From Psychromicrobium xiongbiense (GTDB taxonomy: Bacteria > Actinomycetota > Actinomycetes > Actinomycetales > Micrococcaceae): DNA of 64,000 nt. The number at the start of each line of letters is the position of its first letter. The first letter of the stretch is position 1. Shown piece by piece: positions 1-7,306 of the stretch. The notes under the pieces are model-generated. The model worked only from the letters and a program-made list of their open reading frames with translations, had not been told where the DNA came from and searched no databases. Location: assembly GCF_030271165.1 (NCBI RefSeq), contig NZ_JASSZH010000014.1, positions 62,001 to 126,000 of the forward strand, in the 5' to 3' direction. Position numbers and translations under genes: made by a program.

Positions 1-113
1 GGGCTGCCGAAAACCTTGAAGCGGGTGCCGGAGTTGCCAAAGGCCCAGGAGGGAAGCTCGATGGCGAGCCGGTCCAGGGTCGGGGCGATGGGTGACAGAT
101 CGGGGGTGCTCAT
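1..113 (-). CDS. rhaI: L-rhamnose isomerase, N-terminal part (cut by window edge)
   Basis: The reverse strand from 113 reads MSTPDLSPIAPTLDRLAIEL, followed by a stretch containing PSWAFGNSGTRFKVFGS; this is the characteristic N-terminus of the Pseudomonas/Arthrobacter-type L-rhamnose isomerase, which interconverts L-rhamnose and L-rhamnulose in the cytosol. Only 37 codons are inside the window. Its ATG overlaps the stop of the mutarotase gene (ATGA), so the two are translationally coupled in one operon with the mutarotase first. Identification rests on this short but distinctive stretch. Confidence 0.8.
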   Translation of the reverse strand, partial: MSTPDLSPIAPTLDRLAIELPSWAFGNSGTRFKVFGS

Positions 114-487
114 GGCTGCTCCTGGGACGTCTCGGCGTGGATTTCTTGCCTCTGGGCTTCTGCCAGTTGGGTTTCAAGATGGAAAATCTGCGGAAGCTGG
201 GTAAACCCGGTGTCCGGCGCACCGTCGAGATCCTGGAAGAAGGCAGACATCTGGGCCTGCCACTGGGCGTTGACCTCGGTTCGTGCCATGGCCTCCTGTG
301 CGGCCTGCAGATTCTCCGTCTCGACATAGCCGATCAGCAGGCCATCCTCGTCGAGGAAGAGCGAATAATTGGCCCACCCGGAATCCCGCAGCGCATCCAG
401 CATCTCCGGCCAGACCTCTTCATGGGCGCGACGGTAGTCGCCCAGGCATTCCGGCCTGACCTGAAGGCGAAAACACACGCGGTCCAT
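110..487 (-). CDS. rhaM: L-rhamnose mutarotase
   Basis: About 125 residues, the usual size of the RhaM/YiiL family, which interconverts alpha and beta anomers of L-rhamnose to feed the isomerase. The family-typical start MDRVCFRLQVRPECLGDYRR is preceded by a perfect AAGGAGG Shine-Dalgarno sequence. The open frame extends 20 codons further upstream, but that segment has no ribosome-binding site and overlaps the operator, so I place the start at 487. Conserved YRRAHEEVWPEM and NYSLFLDEDGLLIGYVE segments are visible. The next gene is rhaI (4-base overlap); the divergent LacI gene is the likely regulator. Confidence 0.9.
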   Translation of the reverse strand: MDRVCFRLQVRPECLGDYRRAHEEVWPEMLDALRDSGWANYSLFLDEDGLLIGYVETENLQAAQEAMARTEVNAQWQAQMSAFFQDLDGAPDTGFTQLPQIFHLETQLAEAQRQEIHAETSQEQP

Positions 488-530
488 CGGATCCTCCTTG
501 ACCGACGAAAGGGAATCGGCATCAAATGAT

Positions 531-562
531 TGTTTGAAACGTTTCATTTAACGTTTCAAACA
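531..562. promoter_or_regulatory. LacI-type operator between rhaM and lacI
   Basis: Perfect 13-bp inverted repeat, TGTTTGAAACGTT (531-543) and AACGTTTCAAACA (550-562), separated by 6 bp. It contains the shorter palindrome TGAAACGTTTCA (535-546), the classic shape of a LacI/GalR-family operator. It lies between the divergent rhaM and lacI starts, so binding could repress both. Confidence 0.8.
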
Positions 563-612
563 TAGGCTACATGCTGTAAGCGTGTCAATCATTTCCGGAA
601 GGAAACCCTGCC

Positions 613-1644
613 ATGGTCAGCGTGCGCGATGTCGCAGTTCTCTCCGGCACCTCGGTGGGCACGGTCTCCAATGTGCTCAACCATCCGGAGCGCGTTTCAG
701 CCAAAGTACGTACCAAAGTCCAGGGAGCGATCGATGCGCTGGGATTCGTCCGCAATGATGCCGCCCGGCAGCTTCGAGAGGGCCGCAGCCGGATGATCGG
801 ACTGGTGGTCCTCGATGCTGGAAACCCCTTTTTCACCGATGTGGCTCGCGGCGTGGAGCGGGTGGCGGACGAGGCCGGGCTCAGCGTCAGCCTGGGCAAC
901 AGCGACAGCCGGCCGGAGCGGGAGTTGCGCTTCCTTGACCTTTTCGAGCAGCAGCAAGTTCGGGGTCTGCTGCTCTCCCCCAGTCGCCGCGATGAGCAGT
1001 TCACCGAACGCATCGAAAGGATACGGCAGCGCGGAGTCCCCGTGGTTTTAGTGGACTCCCCCTCAGACAATTCCGCGGTCAGCTCGGTAGCGGTCGATGA
1101 CGCTCTGGGCGGCCAGCTTGCGGTGGCCCACCTTCTGGCACTGGGCCATCACCGCATCGCCTTTATCGGCGGACCGCAGGAACTCACCCAGGTATCGGAT
1201 CGGCTTGCCGGGGCGCGCCGGGCGCTGGCAGAAGCTCTGAGCGCTGATCCAGCATCCGGCATCCACCTGGAGGTGATCCCCACCAGTGGACTGGAGGTCC
1301 GGGCTGGGCGAGCTGCGGGCGAGGAGCTCCTCCGCAGGCCAGCCGCCGAGCGCCCGAGGGCCATTTTTGCTGCGAACGATCTGGTCGCCATCGGCCTTCT
1401 CCAGGCGTTCATGCTGGCGCAACCGCGCGTGCGAGTGCCAGAGGACATTGCTCTGGTGGGATACGACGACATCGACTTTGCCAAATCCGCCATGGTTCCA
1501 CTGAGCTCGATCCACCAGCCCAGCGAATTGTTGGGAGAAACCGCCATGCGGCTACTGCTGCGAGCCGAGCAGGAGGGTGGGCTTCCCGCGGAGCAGATCG
1601 TTCTGAAGCCGGAATTGATCGCCCGCGCTTCTACCCTGGGCTAA
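613..1644 (+). CDS. LacI/GalR-family transcriptional regulator (probable rhamnose regulator)
   Basis: 343 residues, full length for the family. Residues 2-50 form the LacI DNA-binding domain (VSVRDVAVLSGTSVGTVSNV, then a hinge ending near LREGRSRMIGLV), followed by a periplasmic-binding-protein-like effector domain containing AIFAANDLVAIG and DIALVGYDDIDF. The ATG at 613 has GGAAGGA eight bases upstream. It is divergent from the rhamnose operon, and the intergenic inverted repeat at 531-562 fits a LacI dimer site. Regulation of rhamnose genes is inferred from position. Similar boxes at 16217-16232 and 20430-20445 suggest it, or a relative, may also act on the neighbouring glycan locus. Confidence 0.9.
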   Translation: MVSVRDVAVLSGTSVGTVSNVLNHPERVSAKVRTKVQGAIDALGFVRNDAARQLREGRSRMIGLVVLDAGNPFFTDVARGVERVADEAGLSVSLGNSDSRPERELRFLDLFEQQQVRGLLLSPSRRDEQFTERIERIRQRGVPVVLVDSPSDNSAVSSVAVDDALGGQLAVAHLLALGHHRIAFIGGPQELTQVSDRLAGARRALAEALSADPASGIHLEVIPTSGLEVRAGRAAGEELLRRPAAERPRAIFAANDLVAIGLLQAFMLAQPRVRVPEDIALVGYDDIDFAKSAMVPLSSIHQPSELLGETAMRLLLRAEQEGGLPAEQIVLKPELIARASTLG

Positions 1645-1726
1645 GGCCAACTCTCCCCTTCCCTCCCCCTTTTCCCAACTGGGTGAGAGGGGAGGGCGAG
1701 CGTTCCAAAGCGGGCGCTTTTGATCC

Positions 1727-2401
1727 TCAGTAGGTAGCTCGACCACCACTAATGTCATAGACGGCTCCGGTGGAGAAGCTCACCTCGTCGGAGGTAAGCC
1801 ATGCAACGAGAGCGGCAACCTCGTCAGCCCTCCCGACGCGTTTCATGGGGATAAGGCTGGTGATGTGGGCGAGGACATCGGGCGCAGTGTCGTTGTTCAT
1901 CGGTGTAGCGATGACGGCCGGGGCGATCGCGTTGATGAGGACACCGGATGTTGCCAGTTCCTTACCAGCCGATTTGGTGAGCGCAATCACGGCAGCTTTG
2001 GACCCAGAATAGATCGACAGATTAGGGTTGCCGTCTTTCCCCGCCATACTGGCAAAGTTGACCACCCGACCCCATCCGCGCTCCACCATTCCAGGCATAA
2101 ATACCCGCATAGCGTTGATGGTGGCGAACACATTCACCTCGAAGACCTTCCGCCACTCGCTGTTGGTCGTATCCAGCAAAGGCTTATTGGGTCCGACGAT
2201 TCCTGCACAATTCACCAGGACGTCGACCGGGCCGATACTGGCTTCGACGCCAGAAAGTGCAGCTTCATCACTGACATCAATGCGGTAGTCAGCGTTCCCT
2301 GCCACATCGAGAGTCACCACTCGCATGCCGTCATGCCGCAGCCGTGCGGCCGCTGCCGCTCCGAGCCCGCTGGCCCCGCCGGTTACAACCGCAGTTCTCA
2401 T
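1727..2401 (-). CDS. SDR-family dehydrogenase, candidate 2-keto-3-deoxy-sugar-acid dehydrogenase
   Basis: 224 residues. An N-terminal Rossmann motif (VVTGGASGLGAAAAARL), the NCAG motif and the catalytic Tyr-x3-Lys in SIYSGSKAAVIAL mark a classical NAD(P)-dependent short-chain dehydrogenase. It is last in a tight minus-strand operon (lactonase, FAH hydrolase, zinc dehydrogenase, this gene) and its start overlaps the preceding stop (TGATG). In the diketo-hydrolase pathways known for L-rhamnose and L-fucose, an SDR enzyme oxidises the 2-keto-3-deoxy sugar acid to a 2,4-diketo acid, the substrate of the FAH-family hydrolase encoded upstream. That role is inferred from gene partnership; the exact sugar is unknown. 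Confidence 0.85.
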   Translation of the reverse strand: MRTAVVTGGASGLGAAAAARLRHDGMRVVTLDVAGNADYRIDVSDEAALSGVEASIGPVDVLVNCAGIVGPNKPLLDTTNSEWRKVFEVNVFATINAMRVFMPGMVERGWGRVVNFASMAGKDGNPNLSIYSGSKAAVIALTKSAGKELATSGVLINAIAPAVIATPMNNDTAPDVLAHITSLIPMKRVGRADEVAALVAWLTSDEVSFSTGAVYDISGGRATY

Positions 2402-3444
2402 CAGACATCTCCATCCTTCGAGGGCCTCTCTGCCCGTGGAATCGTGATATGGATCTTGGGGCCAAGCCCTGCAGGCTGGGGGCGCGCACCGTCGAGGATC
2501 CGTCCCAGGTGGTCAAGTTCCACCGCCGCTGCAACGATGCCGCGCGGATCCACCGAGCCGTTTGCAAACGCAGCGATGACGTCATCGAGCGCCTGGCTTG
2601 CCCCGAGAATGCCGACGGCCGTAACATCCTTCAGCGCCAGCGTGCGGCTATCGAGCAGACTCGGACTCCCGGCGAGCCCTACGTACACCACTCGCCGACC
2701 TGGTTCCACGAGGCCGAGGGCCTTCGCCGGGAGGCTCGGATCGTTGGAACAGTCAATGACGGCATCCCATGGCAATTCGGGCAGGGCCCCTTCCGCCCAG
2801 GCGCAGTCAAACCCCAGCGAACGAGCGAATTCGACAGACCTCTCGGAGCGGCCCATGATGTGGACCTCGAGATCTGCCGCACGCGCGAACATGGCGGCGA
2901 GCAGGCCTATGGTGCCAGCGCCCAGGATGAGGACCCGACCTCCTGACTCGAGAGCTGCTGCCCAGACAGAGCGCAGCGCGTTGCCCGCCGGCTCGACAAG
3001 GGCTCCGGCAACATCATCCACCGAGTCCGGCAACGCATGTAAATAACGCGCTGGGTACGCCAGTCTTTCGGCGAGCGCTCCCGCCATACCCCCGCGGACC
3101 CCGAGTTCGTGCCGATCCTCGCAGACGTGATGACGGCCAGCCAGGCAGCGGACGCAACGCCCGCAACCGATCATGGTGTCGCCCGTGACGCGCCGCCCGA
3201 TCCACATCGGATCGACGCCCTCACCGGCGCTGACAACCACACCCATCCACTCGTGACCGGGGCGGAGTGGGTAGGAAGCGTTGCCGTCGTGAAGGTACTG
3301 CATCTCCCCGGTATACAGCTCGGTATCGGTGCCGCAGACTCCCACGCGATGGACGTCGATGAGCACCTGCCCGGCACCCACCTCCGGTTCGGGCACCTCG
3401 ATGACGGCAGCATCGCGGGGCCCTCGGATCACGAACGCCTTCAT
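2401..3444 (-). CDS. Zinc-dependent medium-chain dehydrogenase, candidate sugar dehydrogenase
   Basis: 347 residues, standard for the MDR/alcohol dehydrogenase superfamily. Catalytic-zinc ligands appear in GVCGTD and RPGHEW. The structural zinc site has four cysteines in GCGRCVRCLAGRHHVCED, and the cofactor-binding motif is LILGAGTIGLLAA. The start overlaps the stop of the upstream FAH gene (ATGA) and its stop overlaps the SDR start. The context (lactonase, dehydratase, SDR, FAH hydrolase) makes it the best candidate for the first step, oxidation of the free sugar to a lactone. It could instead oxidise a pathway intermediate, because the SDR next door could serve either oxidation. Confidence 0.85.
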   Translation of the reverse strand: MKAFVIRGPRDAAVIEVPEPEVGAGQVLIDVHRVGVCGTDTELYTGEMQYLHDGNASYPLRPGHEWMGVVVSAGEGVDPMWIGRRVTGDTMIGCGRCVRCLAGRHHVCEDRHELGVRGGMAGALAERLAYPARYLHALPDSVDDVAGALVEPAGNALRSVWAAALESGGRVLILGAGTIGLLAAMFARAADLEVHIMGRSERSVEFARSLGFDCAWAEGALPELPWDAVIDCSNDPSLPAKALGLVEPGRRVVYVGLAGSPSLLDSRTLALKDVTAVGILGASQALDDVIAAFANGSVDPRGIVAAAVELDHLGRILDGARPQPAGLGPKIHITIPRAERPSKDGDV

Positions 3445-4301
3445 GAAGCTGGCACCACGGTCAGTCGCTGCGTTCCCAGCCCGTCGATGCCGAGCTCCAT
3501 CACGTCCCGTGGCTGCAACCAGATCTCCGGACGAGAGCCCATCCCGACCCCTGGCGGGGTTCCGGTGTTGATGAGATCGCCAGGCTCAAGAACCAGAAAC
3601 TGACTGATGTAATGGACGATCAGGAACGGGTCGAAGATCATCGTCGCGGTTGAGCCGTTCTGGCGACGAACGCCGTTGACATCGAGCCACATGCCCAAGT
3701 CGAGGACGTCAGGAATTTCGTCCTGCGTAACCAGCCACGGCCCTGCCGGGTTGAAAGTCGCGGCAGACTTCCCCTTGAGCCACTGACCACCGCGCTCCAG
3801 TTGGAAGGCGCGCTCGCTGACATCGTTCACCAGCGTCCACCCGGCGATATGGTCGCGCGCCGCTTCCACCGAGTCGAGGTAGCTGGCGCGCTTGCCAATG
3901 ATGATGCCGAGTTCGACTTCCCAGTCGACCTTGGTGGCACCGCGCGGAATACGCACGTCATCGGTCGGCCCGATCAGTGTGTTCGGCGATTTGGAGAAGA
4001 GGATGGGTTCCGTCGGGACCGCCTGGCCGGTTTCAGCTGCGTGGTCCAAGTAGTTCAGGCCGACGCAGATGATCTGGTGTGGACGGGCGAAGGGCGCACC
4101 AATGCGCTGGTCGCCTAGGGGCTTGACGGCATCGGTGGCGATCCGTTCTTCGACGAGGGGCCGGATGCGATCGATACCTCCTTGGGTAAAAAAGGACTCG
4201 TCGAAGTCCGCGACAACGTCAGCCAGATCGACGTACATTCCAGCTCGGGCAAGCACTGCGGGTTTTTCGGCGCCGGCAGGACCGAGACGAAGGAGCTTCA
4301 T
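3441..4301 (-). CDS. Fumarylacetoacetate hydrolase family protein, candidate diketo-deoxy-sugar-acid hydrolase
   Basis: About 286 residues, all FAH catalytic fold from about residue 70 on. The metal-binding acidic cluster DWEVELG and the later LVNDVSER motif are intact, and TGTPPGVGMG is the family substrate-loop signature. I chose the ATG at 4301, which has GGGGGAAA upstream and overlaps the lactonase stop as ATGA, over the ATG at 4313. With the SDR and dehydratase neighbours it matches the 2,4-diketo-3-deoxy-L-rhamnonate/fuconate hydrolases that release pyruvate plus a short hydroxy acid. Substrate is inferred. Confidence 0.87.
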   Translation of the reverse strand: MKLLRLGPAGAEKPAVLARAGMYVDLADVVADFDESFFTQGGIDRIRPLVEERIATDAVKPLGDQRIGAPFARPHQIICVGLNYLDHAAETGQAVPTEPILFSKSPNTLIGPTDDVRIPRGATKVDWEVELGIIIGKRASYLDSVEAARDHIAGWTLVNDVSERAFQLERGGQWLKGKSAATFNPAGPWLVTQDEIPDVLDLGMWLDVNGVRRQNGSTATMIFDPFLIVHYISQFLVLEPGDLINTGTPPGVGMGSRPEIWLQPRDVMELGIDGLGTQRLTVVPAS

Positions 4302-5212
4302 GCTTTCCCCCATGGTTGGTTATCGGGCAGATGAGAGCCGCACCAGAGCGGCTGGGGAAGTCCACGGACTCCTGGTCTGAGGGTGAAGAGGTGGCCGGAA
4401 TCCGGATAAGCCGCTCGCTGATCCTCGGTGAGGTCTTGTGTGGCTGTCGTGATGACGAGCGTTTCGAGGTCGGGCCCTGCGAAAGCCACGCTTGAGGTGT
4501 GCGGCGCGGGGACGTCGATGACCTGCACGAGATTTCCCGGTGGCGAATAGCGCTGCACCTGACCAAGACCCCAGATGGCGATCCACAGGTAGCCCTCGAT
4601 GTCGATCGTCATGCCGTCGGGGTGGCCGGCCTCAAGCCTGACAAAGGTCTCACGCTGTCCGACCTCGCCGGACCTAACGTCGTAAGGCCGTCGATACACC
4701 GTCCGACGCTCGGTGTCCACGGAATAGAGGACGGTACCGTCGGCAGACCAGACAAGACCATTGGAGAGCGTGAGGTCGTCATCGATGGTGCGCACTGTTC
4801 CGTCCACAGCCACTGATACAAGGGTTTCGACGGCAGACGGCCCGCTCAGCGACAGAGTCCCGATCAGATAGCGCCCTGCGGGGTCGGCCTTACCGTCGTT
4901 GAGTCGGTGCCCTCCAGGTGACGAAATGATCGGCTGCCATGGAGACAACCGCCCTCCAGCCGAACGGACCCACAGACAATCTGCGCCAGCAATGATCCAC
5001 TCACCGTTTGCGGCCACACCAACTGCACCGACAGTCTCGTCGAGTCTGATGCGCTCGACGACCCGTACCCTGCCATCCGGTTCGAGCTCACCACTGAGCA
5101 CGGAGCCACGGCAGATATCCACCCACAGAAGTCGGCCCCGCAACGGATCCCACACGGGCCCTTCGCCGAGGACATACGCTTCCTCGCTGGCGACTACAAG
5201 GCTCCCGATCAC
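4298..5212 (-). CDS. SMP-30/gluconolactonase-family sugar lactonase
   Basis: About 304 residues of the SMP-30/regucalcin beta-propeller family: LGEGPVWDP near the start supplies the first metal-binding Glu, with GGHRLNDGKADPAGRYLIGT, DLTLSNGLVWSADG and GHPDGMTIDIEGYLW further on, all hallmark stretches. Such enzymes open sugar lactones to aldonic acids. A GTG at 5212 with GGGAGA eight bases upstream fits the conserved family start better than the ATG at 5254. That GTG overlaps the stop codon of a 51-codon ORF (5209-5364), implying coupling. Downstream it overlaps the FAH gene, so one transcript probably carries all five frames. Confidence 0.87.
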   Translation of the reverse strand: MIGSLVVASEEAYVLGEGPVWDPLRGRLLWVDICRGSVLSGELEPDGRVRVVERIRLDETVGAVGVAANGEWIIAGADCLWVRSAGGRLSPWQPIISSPGGHRLNDGKADPAGRYLIGTLSLSGPSAVETLVSVAVDGTVRTIDDDLTLSNGLVWSADGTVLYSVDTERRTVYRRPYDVRSGEVGQRETFVRLEAGHPDGMTIDIEGYLWIAIWGLGQVQRYSPPGNLVQVIDVPAPHTSSVAFAGPDLETLVITTATQDLTEDQRAAYPDSGHLFTLRPGVRGLPQPLWCGSHLPDNQPWGKA

Positions 5213-5364
5213 GCCGTCATCTCCCGCCACCCAGCCTGATCGCTGACGGCACATGCGTCCGTGCCCTTGAGGACCGTGAAGCCAGCACGGATCAGCGCGA
5301 AGAGGGCACGACGCGGCGCGACCAAACGTTCTCCGCCATCAATGAGTGACAATGTTCGGGGCAT
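5209..5364 (-). CDS. 51-residue ORF translationally coupled to the lactonase
   Basis: An ATG at 5364 is preceded by a very strong AGGAGGAGG ribosome-binding site with 6-base spacing. The frame begins MPRTLSLIDGGERLVAPRRA and ends REMTA, its TGA overlapping the lactonase GTG (GTGA). I do not recognise the protein. It could be a small functional protein, or a translated leader that delivers ribosomes to the operon. It is the first frame after the promoter region that carries the palindrome at 5406-5418. Confidence 0.5.
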   Translation of the reverse strand: MPRTLSLIDGGERLVAPRRALFALIRAGFTVLKGTDACAVSDQAGWREMTA

Positions 5365-5405
5365 TGGTACCCTCCTCCTCTCGATCGCTTACACTCAATC
5401 ATAGT

Positions 5406-5418
5406 TTCATCAATTGAA
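5406..5418. promoter_or_regulatory. Candidate IclR operator, divergent catabolic promoters
   Basis: TTCATCAATTGAA lies between the divergent lactonase operon and the IlvD-type dehydratase. It matches a 13-bp near-palindrome (TYCAWYWAWTGRA) also found at 16168-16180, 7214-7226 and, more weakly, 20397-20409. The locus encodes an IclR regulator, the most likely binder. Confidence 0.5.
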
Positions 5419-5445
5419 CCACTTTTCCAGGAAATGGAACACACA

Positions 5446-7155
5446 ATGAATCTCCGAAGCTCAGAGTGGTACTCAAGGGACGATCGCAACTCATACATTC
5501 ATCGAGCATGGATGCGTCGTGGATTGCCACACGATTTCGACACCCGTCCGCAAATCGCCATTGCGAATACCGCCTCCGATCTCACCCCGTGCAACGCCCA
5601 CTTGACCGAGGTCGCACAGTCGGTGAAGAACGGAATCTACGAAGCGGGCGGCATTCCACTTGAGCTACCCGTGGTGTCGCTGGGCGAGACGCAGGTGCGT
5701 CCAACGGCAATGCTCTGGCGAAACATGGCCGCAATGGCAACCGAGGAGATGCTGCGGGCAAACCCGATTGATGGCGTCGTCCTGCTTGGAGGCTGCGACA
5801 AGACCATCCCCGCATTGCTGATGGCCGCCTGTTCGGTGGATCTCCCAACAGCGATCGTCCCGGGCGGCCCGATGCTCACTGGCCACTTTCGCGCGGAAGC
5901 ACTCGGTTGCGGCACCGACGTATGGCGCCTCAGCGAGGAAGTCCGCGCGGGCACGCTCAGCCGACAGCAGTTCACCGCCTCAGAATCGTCCATGATTCGC
6001 AGCAAGGGACATTGCAACACAATGGGCACAGCCAGCACGATGGCATTGGTCGCGGAAGCACTGGGCATGGTGATTCCAGGATTGGCAGGAACACCAGCTC
6101 CAGACAGCCGACTTCTCGAAGCGGCGCATGAAACCGGGCGACTGTCGGTTGAACTCGTCAGAGAGGAGCGGCGACTGAGTTCCATCCTCACCAAATCGAG
6201 TTTCCACAACGCCATTGTCGCCCTGGCAGCCATCGGCGGGTCGACGAACGCCGTGGTCCACCTGCTCGCAATCGCCGGCCGCCTCGGCATCGACCTCACG
6301 ATTGACGACTTCGACAGAATCGGCGCGAAGGTGCCCCTTCTGGTCAATTTGCAACCGGCCGGAAAATTCCTCATGGACGATCTCCAGCGCGCGGGTGGAT
6401 TCCGCGCTGTGTTGCGCGAGGTGCACGACCTTCTCGACCCCTCGGCCCTCACGATCACGGGTCAGCCCTTGGTCGACCATCTGAGTGACGCTCATATCTG
6501 GGACAAGGAGGTCATCGCACCACGGGAATCACCCATGCTGTCAGCTGCCGGCATCACCGTTCTGCGGGGATCCCTGGCACCGGGCGGAGCCATTATCAAG
6601 ACCGCCGCCGCGTCACCGCATCTGCTCAAACACCGCGGACGCGCCGTGGTCTTCGACAGCATTGAGGACTTCCACAACCGCATCGACGACCCCGATCTCG
6701 ACATCGACGCCGATTCGGTGATGATCCTCCGCGGGTGCGGCCCGAAGGGCTACCCAGGAATGCCCGAAGTAGCGAACATGCCCCTGCCGAAGAAGCTTCT
6801 CCAACAAGGCGTGCGAGACATGGTTCGCATCTGCGACGGTCGGATGAGCGGAACCGCCTACGGAACGGTGGTGCTCCACGTCACCCCGGAAGCCGCGGCC
6901 GGTGGGCCACTCGCCTTAGTGCAAACCGGCGACTGGATCACTCTGGACGCGCACAACCGATGCCTCGACTTGGAGGTCCCCACTGAGGAGCTCGCGAAGC
7001 GAAAGCCAAACGAGGCAACCCTGAACGGATTTGCTAACCCACACAGGGGGTGGGAACGGCTGTACGTTGACCATGTTTTGCAAGCAGACCAGGGAGCCGA
7101 CCTCGACTTCCTGGTGGGATCGAGCGGATGGAAGGTTAGCCGCGAATCCCATTGA
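5446..7155 (+). CDS. IlvD/EDD-family sugar-acid dehydratase
   Basis: 569 residues from the ATG at 5446 (MNLRSSEWYSRDDRNSYIHR), which matches the usual start of pentonate/hexonate dehydratases better than the ATG four codons earlier. Three cysteines in LTPCNAHL, LLGGCDKT and SKGHCNTMG supply the iron-sulfur ligands, and IGGSTNAVVHL and the C-terminal DGRMSGTAYGTVVLH are family signatures. Such enzymes dehydrate L-arabonate, D-xylonate, D-fuconate or related acids to 2-keto-3-deoxy acids. It is divergent from the lactonase/SDR/FAH operon and supplies the missing third step. Exact substrate cannot be read from sequence. Confidence 0.9.
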   Translation: MNLRSSEWYSRDDRNSYIHRAWMRRGLPHDFDTRPQIAIANTASDLTPCNAHLTEVAQSVKNGIYEAGGIPLELPVVSLGETQVRPTAMLWRNMAAMATEEMLRANPIDGVVLLGGCDKTIPALLMAACSVDLPTAIVPGGPMLTGHFRAEALGCGTDVWRLSEEVRAGTLSRQQFTASESSMIRSKGHCNTMGTASTMALVAEALGMVIPGLAGTPAPDSRLLEAAHETGRLSVELVREERRLSSILTKSSFHNAIVALAAIGGSTNAVVHLLAIAGRLGIDLTIDDFDRIGAKVPLLVNLQPAGKFLMDDLQRAGGFRAVLREVHDLLDPSALTITGQPLVDHLSDAHIWDKEVIAPRESPMLSAAGITVLRGSLAPGGAIIKTAAASPHLLKHRGRAVVFDSIEDFHNRIDDPDLDIDADSVMILRGCGPKGYPGMPEVANMPLPKKLLQQGVRDMVRICDGRMSGTAYGTVVLHVTPEAAAGGPLALVQTGDWITLDAHNRCLDLEVPTEELAKRKPNEATLNGFANPHRGWERLYVDHVLQADQGADLDFLVGSSGWKVSRESH

Positions 7156-7167
7156 CCCAACCGCCCC

Positions 7168-7200
7168 GCCCTGATCGCAGACCGCTTCCGCGATCAGGGC
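7168..7200 (+). terminator. Probable terminator after the dehydratase
   Basis: Perfect 11-bp stem GCCCTGATCGC / GCGATCAGGGC with an 11-base loop, 12 bases after the dehydratase stop. There is no strong T-tract, so termination efficiency is uncertain. Confidence 0.55.
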
Positions 7201-7213
7201 AACTTGCCTGATT

Positions 7214-7226
7214 ACCAATAGATGGA
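7214..7226. promoter_or_regulatory. Candidate IclR operator upstream of secreted propeller protein
   Basis: ACCAATAGATGGA; on the opposite strand it reads TCCATCTATTGGT and matches 12 of 13 positions of TYCAWYWAWTGRA. It lies 81 bases before the secreted protein start at 7307. Confidence 0.4.
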
Positions 7227-7306
7227 ATACTTGTCCAATATTCGACATTAATCTAGGATGCAAGGTGACATAGTGTCGACCATCTTCACCCAAGGAGATT
7301 CGCGTC

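Noticed and set aside
1645-1726. Terminator between lacI and the SDR gene
   Set aside because: C- and G-rich tracts are complementary in places but no clean stem-loop could be drawn.
1865-3046. 393-codon open frame on the plus strand
   Set aside because: It lies opposite the SDR and zinc dehydrogenase, whose family motifs are unmistakable; it has no domain, no ribosome-binding site and biased composition typical of an antisense shadow.
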